A stretch of 64,000 bases of DNA from the NCBI GenBank assembly GCA_028752905.1, contig JAQNBH010000012.1, positions 21,107,545-21,171,544 on the forward strand, in the 5' to 3' direction. The position numbers were made by a program, and so were the translations under genes. Every line of letters begins with the position of its first letter. Position 1 is the stretch's first letter. Positions 56,376 to 64,000 of this stretch are shown here, piece after piece. The notes under the pieces were generated by a model that was given only the letters and a program-made list of their open reading frames with translations, ran no database searches and was not told the origin of the DNA. The stretch is from Cladorhizidae sp. MBARI D1340-BT2 (Eukaryota > Porifera > Demospongiae > Poecilosclerida > Cladorhizidae).

Positions 56376-56629
56376 TTTAAGATTATTTGTTATTTTTATC
56401 TAACATTTATTATTGTTCTTAAATTGTTCTTAAATATATATTTTTAACATTTAGTATCATTTATTTACATTGTCATTAGATTATTTAACTTCATTATATT
56501 AAAAATATATATTTATTGTTATTAAAATTATTTTATTTGTTGTTGTTTTTATTTGTTGTTATTAACAATTATTAGCATTATCACATTATCACATTATCAC
56601 ATTAAAAAAATATTTAATTGCAAAAAAAA

Positions 56630-57240
56630 AGTGTCCTGGCTACTGATGCTGAAAATACTTGATTTCAAAATTATTGGGAGGTGGGTGAAGAACTGAACTT
56701 GGGGGGATATCCTTGCCCCAGTTTCTCCCTCCGATCAATCACGTGTGTGGTGTGTGTTTAGCTGCTAGGCCAGAGAACCAGGATAGCCATCTTAGTTCAG
56801 AATGGTAGGTTGTCTGTGATAGAACATTCAAGAACTTTATAATAAGTGGGTGGAACCCTGTTGGATATTCGTGAGCAGGTCCCCCCCCCCCACACAACCC
56901 CCTGCTTTTAATACTTTGTATAATGATTGTTGTATAATATTTTTGTAGCGGGTCGTCCAACTGGGTGTGGTCTACATGGGTGTGGTCTACATGGGTGTGG
57001 TCTACATATGTTTCCTTTCAAGTCAATCTAATGTTGATTGTTTTTAGCTGTTCTATAACATTTTGTTCTTCTATTACAAGATATAGTGGCACACTTTGGA
57101 GACACTGAAGAACAATAATAGAGACATTCAATTAACTTGAATGTTGGGCGTGGCATATGTGCGGCAGGAAATTCTGTGGTCACAAGAGGCAGCTATGAGG
57201 TTAACTTAGCTGCGCTAGATTAACTTTTTTCACCCACTCA
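56630..57240. other. Intronic, no gene recognised
   Basis: A GGGTGTGGTCTACATG phrase repeats three times at 56965-57010; C-run at 56880-56890. Confidence 0.4.
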
Positions 57241-57243
57241 CAG

Positions 57244-57390
57244 GTGTGTAAGCGGAGTTATCATCTTTTCTATAAGAAGCTAAGGGAGTATGGCATGATG
57301 GAGTTTCTATCAGAAGACTACCCACCAGCCATTTATCCAGCTATGGCGACCTGTAGGAACTCGGACGTGCTAGATCCTCGTCGCTGGCAG
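57244..57390 (+). CDS. Myosin III motor exon: converter region
   Basis: CAG acceptor at 57243 and CAG|GTAGTT donor. It is 49 whole codons, fully open: VCKRSYHLFYKKLREYGMME, then FLSEDYPPAIYPAMATCRNS and DVLDPRRWQ. Known pattern: R-x-x-F-x-x-FY-x-RY-x-L...D-x-x-x-WQ-GKTKVF. The last residues WQ join in phase to the next exon's G. This is the best-preserved exon of the gene. Confidence 0.6.
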
Positions 57391-57891
57391 GTAGTTTGCC
57401 TCATTTTTAAGTAAATAGACAGCATCTCTTCAGTGCCCTTGAACAAGAACCTGGAAATATTAGCAGTCGTTACGTGAAGTGTGTGGCCAAGACTTGACAC
57501 TGAAAACCAGAATGGCCAAATTATGTCCAACATTTGTGCTTCAAATTAAACAATTAGAACTATTTAGAGTCTGCTGTTCTTCAATGCAAACACATAAGAA
57601 CTATTATTATTATTTTACTATCTCTAATGTCTCCAAATCGTCTCTATATATCGTCTTAAACCTGATGTAATAAAAGTACTGAGAGGTGTCTCTTGAATGT
57701 TCATTCAATAGCCTTCACCTCAAAGTGTTGCACCATTACAGCCCTTCTATGTTAACTAAAATTAACCTGCTTGAGCAGAATGGGAGCCTGCCTCACAATG
57801 GTGAAGCCACATCAGTGGACCTCACTCCAGCTTGCCACAAGCCATTAATTGCAACACTTATCTCACAGCTTGGTAATTAACCTGCCCACAG

Positions 57892-57984
57892 GGTGTTAGA
57901 CAGTGTTCTCTTCACCACAATAACAAGCTGCGATTCACCAGAGCCTGGAGGCCTTGCTAAATGGGACCTCGAATAACAACCTTG
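57892..57984 (+). CDS. Myosin III exon: converter end and lever start
   Basis: Acceptor CTGCCCACAG; phase 0 with the exon at 57244. It reads GVRQCSLHHNNKLRFTRAW (family GKTKVFLRxxxxxxLExxR), then after a frame change SLEALLNGTSNNNL and donor GTAGGG at 57985. GKTKVF is degraded to GVRQCS. Confidence 0.45.
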
Positions 57985-58370
57985 GTAGGGAGGTTGGTGG
58001 CAATAGTGGGGACTGACCACCCATGTTGCCATGGCAACATGGACATAGTGGGTGGGGTGATGGCTTACACTAAAACATGCCGCACCACCAACACTTGTTT
58101 AAAAATTATGGGTGTGGCTGGAGCGCGAGCCTGCACTGCGTGGATTCAGCCACACCCACTAGCTGTCGACGTCTGTACACAACTAAGTTATACTTCCTCA
58201 TCGAGCAGTTTCAAAAGGAAAAGGCATTCAGTTTTCCAAAGCGATAGTTTGGTTCCAAGTATGAGGAGAGCTGGAATTTCCGCGCTGGATGGGACGACAC
58301 GTTCAGCTGGCTACACCAAGATGTCAAAATACACACTGCCTTCTGCTACTTATATATATATATATACAAA
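57985..58370 (+). other. Open frame of unknown nature
   Basis: An ATG at 57961 opens a 148-codon frame; its later part reads YTSSSSSFKRKRHSVFQSDS and RRAGISALDGTTRSAGYTKM. Composition is plausible for a disordered basic tail, and the position after the converter would allow myosin tail sequence, but no IQ or tail motif is visible. Confidence 0.25.
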
Positions 58371-58374
58371 TGCT

Positions 58375-58625
58375 TCAGGACAAAGTGGAGTCAGGCCTAA
58401 TAGGTAGCTTGGGGGCAAAGTGCAGTCATGCCTACTATAGGTAGCATGAGGGCAAAGTGCAGTCATGCCTACTATAGGTAGCTTGAGGGCAAAGTGCAGT
58501 CATGCCTACTATAGGTAGCTTGAGGGCAAAGTGCAGTCATGCCTACTATAGGTAGCTTGAGGGCAAAGTGCAGTCAGGCCTACTATAGGTGGCTTGAGGG
58601 CAAAGTGCAATCATGCCTACTATGG
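58375..58625 (+). repeat. 37-bp minisatellite
   Basis: About seven units of GGTAGCTTGAGGGCAAAGTG plus CAGTCATGCCTACTATA. Confidence 0.95.
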
Positions 58626-58629
58626 GTAA

Positions 58630-59510
58630 GTCCACCTCCTGCTATTTCATCCCAAGATTGCACCAGAAAAGTGTTCTTAGAACATCTGAAATCTTTTGGG
58701 GGGAGGGGGTTATGCTCCAAACACCCCTTGAGTTAAGCCACCTACCCTAGCAAAGATTGCTTCTCTCCCTAAAAGTCTGTCTTTTAATTTAAAAAAATAC
58801 AAGTGCTGCATAATTATTAATTTGAGGTTTTTAATTTGTTCCCTCTCTCTCAGAATGACAGCGGTTTAGAGGGTGCAGGGTGGCCGTGTGATGTGGAGTC
58901 ACTCGTGTTTCTATAGCCTCCTTGACCAGAGGCTGAAAATATAAGAAAGTCTTCCCCAACTTTGAAAATGTGACTGATTTCGTGGTGGTTTCTGTGGGCG
59001 GTCAAATCAAGATTCAAGGTGGGTTTTAAATAATTTTATGGTTCTTGGTGTTGTTTTAGTTGTAGGTTACTGTTCCATTCTGAAAGTTAGTCGTGCCAGT
59101 TATTAACCCCCCCCCCCTCCCTTTCCGACTAGTTAGGCTGAAAGGTGGGGGAAGTGGAACCTCTGTAAATTCGTTGCCCCGTACTCCAGCCTGTACTCCA
59201 ACCTGTAATGACACCTCCATAAACTTGAGGCCTTGTACCCCAGCCTGTAATGACACCTCGATGGCCACCCTCATGGAGACAGCTTGCCTCACACCTATTT
59301 TTTAAAAAAGGAATATAATTCACATGTATTAACACCTGGATAATAAGCTGCCGGCTCATTAGCTATAATTATATCTATGTAAAAGCTGGAAATTGACAGT
59401 AATTATTCGCTTGCTACCTGTATTAAACCTGGTTGTGGTGATGGTAAAGTGGCTGCAGCCAGATTCATTCATAACAAGGTCAAGCAGATCAATGAGCAGT
59501 TGAATTTGCT
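58630..59510. other. Intronic, no gene recognised
   Basis: A short duplicated theme CCAGCCTGTAATGACACCTC occurs at 59187-59270; otherwise unique sequence. Confidence 0.4.
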
Positions 59511-59514
59511 AGTT

Positions 59515-59762
59515 GTGTTAGAGGCATATATAGTTAAGGCATATATAGTTAGAGGCATATGTAGTTAGAGGCAGATATAGTTAGAGGCATATATAGTTAG
59601 AGGCAGATATAGTTAGAGGCAGATAAAGTTACAGGTGTATATAGTTAGAGGCATATATAGTTGGAGGCAGATATAGTTAGAGGCATAATAGTTAGAGGCA
59701 TATATAGTTAGAAGCATATATAGTTAGAAGCATATCTAGTTAGAGGCAGATATACCATTACA
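59515..59762 (+). repeat. ~16-bp minisatellite
   Basis: About 15 units of AGTTAGAGGCATATAT with GCAGATAT variants. Confidence 0.9.
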
Positions 59763-59953
59763 GAGACATAAGAGCTGATTTATGCGAGAAACTTGAGGGG
59801 GCAAATGTATCAATTTTTGTTTTTGTTTCTTGTTGCCCCCCTCCCCAGTAATTATTAAGTGGGTGTGGTCTTTGAATGGCAGTGATTATACATTTAATTC
59901 TCTCCATAGTTCTCTGCATGTGTTAAGTGAGTTGCCTATTTTGCTCCGTGCAG

Positions 59954-60037
59954 GGGCTGTCAGAGGCTGGGAGTGTCGTGTGAGCTACCTTGAGAATCTC
60001 CGGAGGAGACGAGAGGCAGTCATCAGGATATAAACAG
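59954..60037 (+). CDS. Myosin III exon: IQ motif
   Basis: The acceptor CTCCGTGCAG and the donor ACAG|GTTGGC. It reads AVRGWECRVSYLENLRRRRE, then AVIRI, stop (TAA), T. It matches the IQ consensus (IQxxxRGxxxR) and the start of a second IQ (AVIxIQ), with TAA where CAA (Q) is expected. IQ motifs bind calmodulin or light chains on the lever arm. Confidence 0.7.
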
Positions 60038-60039
60038 GT

Positions 60040-60420
60040 TGGCCGGTGTACATGGAGAGAGGGGAGTGGGGAGGGAGGGGTGGGAGGAGGGGAGTGGTGA
60101 GATTAGGCGGCAGGAAGAGAGAGAGAAAGAGAGAAGTCTGTGCATGTTTCAAGTAGAATGAAGTCCAGATTAATTGGTTTTCACTTGCAAAGTGCTGTAA
60201 ATGCATCCCTCTTTAATTAGTTCTGGGCAGCTGCCAGGTAGGTAGAGAGAGACAGAGTGTGTGTGTGTGTGTGTCCACAACTTGGAAGCCACAAGAGAAA
60301 TCGATCACAAGAATCATGAGTTTCCCACTTTTTGTCTCTACCAGGAACTCAAATTCGCTGCAAAAACTAGCTGGGGTGGAGGCGTCTTTAAGCACTTGAG
60401 CAGCCATCGGGCAGTAGCTG
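60040..60420. other. No gene recognised
   Basis: GA-rich tract at 60050-60130 and (GT)n at 60255-60272. Confidence 0.4.
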
Positions 60421-60423
60421 GGA

Positions 60424-60860
60424 AATAATTTAGCCCTCTCACTCCAGCAGGCTGGGGATGTAAAAAGAAATTCACTCTGACTATAGACAACCGTTTCAGT
60501 TCTATGCAGTAATTATAGACCATCGACGTAGCATATGCTAGGCCGCACAACATTCGTTCTGCATTCCTTTGATGTGGTATGAAATATGTGGGGAATGTTT
60601 TAATTTGGTCACATTTAAAAGCGCCCTTGCTTTCTACAATGGCTAGAACCAGAAATTGCCGCATGTTGCAAGAGAAACTTGAAATTGCACTCCCTCCGCT
60701 GTCAGCCCCGAGAAGAACCAGATTTGTCAAAAAAATGATCTTGATGGTGGTGAGGAAGATGGTGAAGTTCGTACTAGGGAGATGGTTCTTCTATTTTTGC
60801 CAGAGCAGCAGACAGTGATGCGTCCGATGCTGCTCTTGTATTTCCTGACAATGTAATGGC
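60424..60860 (+). pseudogene. piggyBac-like 5' end and N-terminal fragment
   Basis: TTTAGCCCTCTCACTCCAGC resembles the CCCTTTCACTGGCA end at 26382. At 60640 an ATG opens MARTRNCRMLQEKLEIALPP, then with shifts DLDGGEEDGE, an acidic stretch as in the other piggyBac-like starts. The rest of the element is missing. Confidence 0.35.
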
Positions 60861-60952
60861 CGCCGGGCTTCTACTTGCTTTGCAGATAAGAACTTCCAAG
60901 ACGTGTTTTTCTCTTCTGGCATCATCTTTTGTGTGTTCTGGTGTTCCGAGGA

Positions 60953-61345
60953 GAGCCTCCTGCAGCATCTCTCAATGTACAGGAGAGTCTCTGCAGCATC
61001 TCTCAATGTACAGGAGAGCCCCCTGCAGCATCTCTCAATGTACAGGAGAGCCTCTGCAGCATCTCTCAATGTACAGGAGAGCCTCTGGAACATCTCTCAA
61101 TGTACAGGAGAGCCTCTGCAGCATCTCTCAATGTACAGGAGAGCCTCCTGCAGCATCTCTCAATGTACAGGAGAGCCTCTGCAGCATCCCTCAATGTACA
61201 GGAGAGCCTCTGCAACATCTCTCAATGTACAGGAGAGCCTCTGCAGCATCTCCTAATGTACAGGAGAGCCTCTGCAGCATCTCTCAATGTACAGGAGAGC
61301 CTCTGCAGCATCTCTCAATGTACAGGAGAGCCTCTGCAGCATTTA
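60953..61345 (+). repeat. 31-bp minisatellite, plus orientation
   Basis: About 13 units of GCAGCATCTCTCAATGTACA plus GGAGAGCCTCT. Its mirror lies at 61925-62465. Confidence 0.95.
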
Positions 61346-61349
61346 ACAA

Positions 61350-61920
61350 GTTATTTTACTTCAATAGTTAGGAGTAAGCAGTGAGCTTCTTCTTCCTTAA
61401 ATTATTGTTTGGACATGTGCAGAAATATCTGGAGAGGTCGCTTGGTGTATGCTGGAAGAGATGAAGCAATGGCAGGAGTAATTACTCAGTCAGCTAAGAA
61501 TATAGCCATAGTGTATTAGTGCACAGACTTACCTGATACTCCAACACAGATCTAACAGCCTGTAAAGCTCTTCCAGCTGAACTCTTGGGTTATGTATGCA
61601 CGCGCCTTGAAACCTTCGCTCCTCTTCATGGAGTCGTGCTCGAGTAATTCTGTCCGTGGTCCCTCTGATGTCTGACGTGATACCAGGAACTTTGAATGTG
61701 GTCTCCGAGATCGAGCAACCTCAGAGATCAGTCACGAATTACAGCAGATAGCATGCAGGGCAAATGTGTTGGCCAGTGGTGGCTTTGACAGTGGGAGCGT
61801 GGCCTGCACCGTGGCAAGCAGAAGGCCTAGAAGTACGGATCAGCTACTGCTGGTAGGCAAAGAAAGGGAACACTTTGTTGTCTAGAAGAGTTCTTATTGG
61901 AGCTTAGCTAGGGGGGTGGG
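61350..61920. other. Spacer between inverted arrays, no gene recognised
   Basis: Unique sequence; no exon supported. Confidence 0.4.
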
Positions 61921-61924
61921 TAGA

Positions 61925-62468
61925 GAGATGCTGCAGAGGCTCTCCTGTACATTGAGAGATGCTGCAGGAGGCTCTCCTGTACATTGAGAGATGCTGCAGA
62001 GGCTCTCCTGTACATTGAGAGATGCTGCAGAGGCTCTCCTGAACATTGAGAGATGCTGCAGGATGCTCTCCTCTACATTAAGAGATGCTGCAGAGGCTCT
62101 CCTGTACAATGAGAGATGTTGTAGGAGGCTCTCCTGTACATTGAGAGATGCTGCAGAGGCTCTCCTGTACATTGAGAGATGTTCCAGAGGCTGTCCTGTA
62201 TATTGAGAGATGCTGCAGAGGCTCTCCTGTACATTGAGAGATGCTGCAGAGGCTCTCCTGTACATTGAGAGATGCTGCAGAGGCTCTCCTGTACAATGAG
62301 AGATGCTGCAGGAGGCTCTCCTGTACATTGAGAGGTGCTGCAGAGGCTCTCCTGTACATTGAGAATGTTGCAGAGGCTCTCCTGTACATTGAGAGATGCT
62401 GCAGAGGCTCTCCTGTACATTTAGAGATGCTGCAGAGGCTCTCCTGAACATTGAGATATGTTGCAGGT
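61925..62468 (-). repeat. 31-bp minisatellite, inverted orientation
   Basis: About 17 units of the reverse complement of the 60953 array (AGAGGCTCTCCTGTACATTG plus AGAGATGCTGC). Confidence 0.95.
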
Positions 62469-62629
62469 GGGTAGGTTATTGATTGGCTAGTGAAGCACAC
62501 TCTGCATATACGTGGGATGCATCGTATCCCCTGCCAACCCCCACCCATCGTGCTTGTCTGTACACAAATGGCTAACTCTGCATGTTTGATAAAGCTGGAA
62601 TGATAGCCATCGTCTGATGGCATATTCGT

Positions 62630-62740
62630 GTGTATATATATATATAGTTCACTTCTTTTACTAGCTTAAAAGCGAAGGAGATGTCGCCAACATTTCAAGC
62701 GTACTTTTGACCTTCTTCTAGTTGTGTTAAGTGGTCCACG
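62630..62740 (-). repeat. Hammerhead-family-like fragment, degenerate
   Basis: The minus strand reads CTAGAAGAAGGTCAAAAGTA, then CGCTTGAAATGTTGGCGACA; compare CTGATGAAGGCTAG...CGAAACGTT at 37737. A (TA)n tract lies beside it, as at 52018. The core is not preserved. Confidence 0.35.
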
Positions 62741-62957
62741 AGGCGAGGTGCTTAAAGGACACCAGCTAGCTCGTGCGGAGGACGTGGGTAATCCGTGGCA
62801 TATCTGATGGCTGCAGTTGAAGACTGCATAATTTTTTTTTTAATGAATAAAAAAGAGTTGTTTATTTTACGTATGATATCCCACATCAATCATACCATAG
62901 AATAGTTTTTTTCTATGGGTTGGAAATATATTTCAACTTGGAGTTTCTTCCTTCTCT

Positions 62958-63888
62958 ATTTGCTCACTCCAGCAGTGCTTGCTTCCACTTGCTCACTCCA
63001 GCAGTGCTTGCATCCACTTGCTCACTCCAGCATTGCTTGCTTCCACTTGCTCACTCCAGCAGTGCTTGCTTCCACTTGCTCACTCCAGCAGTGCTTGCTT
63101 CCACTTGCTCACTCCAGCAGTGCTTGCTTCCACTTGCTCACTCCAGCAGTGCTTGCTTCCACTTGCTCACTCCAGCAGTGCTTGCTTCCACTTGCTCACT
63201 CCAGCAGTGCTTGCTTCCACTTGCTCACTCCAGCAGTGCTTGCTTCCACTTGCTCACTCCAGCAGTGCTTGCTTCCACTTGCTCACTCCAGCAGTGCTTG
63301 CTTCCACTTGCTCACTCCAGCAGTGCTTGCTTCCACTTGCTCACTCCAGCAGTGCTTGCTTCCACTTGCTCACTCCAGCAGTGCTTGCTTCCACTTGCTC
63401 ACTCCAGCAGTGCTTGCTTCCACTTGCTCACTCCAGCAGTGCTTGCTTCCACTTGCTCACTCCAGCAGTGCTTGCATCCACTTGCTCACTCCAGCAGTGC
63501 TTTGCATCCACTTGCTCACTCCAGCAGTGCTTGCTTCCACTTGCTCACTCCAGCAGTGCTTGCATCCACTTGCTCACTCCAGCAGTGCTTGCTACCACTT
63601 GCTCACTCCAGCAGTGCTTGCTTCCACTTGCTCACTCCAGCAGTGCTTGCTTCCACTTGCTCACTCCAGCAGTGCTTGCTTCCACTTGCTCACTCCAGCA
63701 GTGCTTGCTTCCACTTGCTCACTCCAGCAGTGCTTGCTTCCACTTGCTCACTCCAGCAGTGCTTGCTTCCACTTGCTCACTCCAGCAGTGCTTGCTTCCA
63801 CTTGCTCACTCCAGCAGTGCTTGCTTCCACTTGCTCACTCCAGCAGTGCTTGCTTCCACTTGCTCACTCCAGCAGTGCTTGCTTGGAT
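62958..63888 (+). repeat. 29-bp minisatellite, ~32 copies
   Basis: Near-identical units of CTCCAGCAGTGCTTGCTTCC plus ACTTGCTCA; a few have CATCC or TACC variants and one has an extra T. No stop in any plus frame, so three frames of over 300 codons are open; none is a gene. Confidence 0.98.
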
Positions 63889-64000
63889 GCTGATCGCAGG
63901 AACATTTGCTACCAAGAACACAGACACCTGACCAGACGAGGAGAGAGCTGCTAACGATGGCTTGGAATTTTGCAATGCAGAAACCCTTTAAGACTCGAGT

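Noticed and set aside
62915..63954. Three overlapping plus-strand open frames of 304-344 codons
   Set aside because: All three frames are open only because the 29-bp unit contains no stop. The peptides are the same repeat shifted, so this is an array, not a gene.

Overview
The window looks like nuclear DNA of an invertebrate metazoan. Coding matches come in short pieces flanked by AG/GT splice signals and long introns, and the only recognisable host gene is a kinase-plus-motor (class III) myosin, a gene type of animals and close relatives. The rest is eukaryotic transposons (hAT, piggyBac, PIF/Harbinger-like, LINE, foldback) and very abundant minisatellites. There is no bacterial-type operon, rRNA or CRISPR. 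A sponge or similar early-branching animal would fit, but I cannot prove the species.

Host gene. Plus-strand fragments from about 8.7 kb to 60.0 kb read, in order, as an N-terminal Ste20-type kinase domain (8723-13712), a myosin motor (28586-54062), the converter/lever region (57244-57984) and an IQ motif (59954-60037). The order and several intron phases agree with one gene about 51 kb long. Most exons carry one-base frameshifts, often in short homopolymers, and two glutamine positions read as stop codons. It is therefore either a decayed copy or an active gene with uncorrected sequence errors.

Layout. 1-2058: end of a ZMYM1-like hAT element. 2.9-3.9 kb: LINE remnant. 3.9-4.6 kb: foldback element. 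4.87-6.0 kb: a 41-bp-TIR element with TTA target duplications and an unrecognised minus-strand reading frame. 6.6-17 kb: kinase exons among 18-, 27-, 31- and 68-bp arrays, plus a CAGACCTGCC-type element sitting inside the 31-bp array. 17.4-28.2 kb: a diverged tandem segmental duplication. Copy A carries a hAT element and copy B a piggyBac element, and each copy shows the approximate or exact empty site of the other. Between them lie AGAC-rich arrays holding two near-identical copies of a third hAT element. 28.5-34.5 kb: motor exons and three large arrays, one rich in TTAGGG. 34.8-44 kb: piggyBac and foldback remnants, more arrays, and the best hammerhead-ribozyme-like core. 44.6-48.4 kb: a minus-strand hAT split by a 47-bp array that grew out of its own coding sequence, then a nearly uniform 1.75-kb array of 32-bp units. 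48.5-64 kb: candidate exons, the end of the myosin, and further arrays, including one 31-bp family in two opposite orientations and a 29-bp array open in all three plus-strand frames.

The genes do not form a pathway. The biology here is a large-intron myosin gene filled with transposons and minisatellites, where insertions sit in arrays and arrays form from insertions. All calls were made by eye from translations and repeat structure; no database or alignment program was used.
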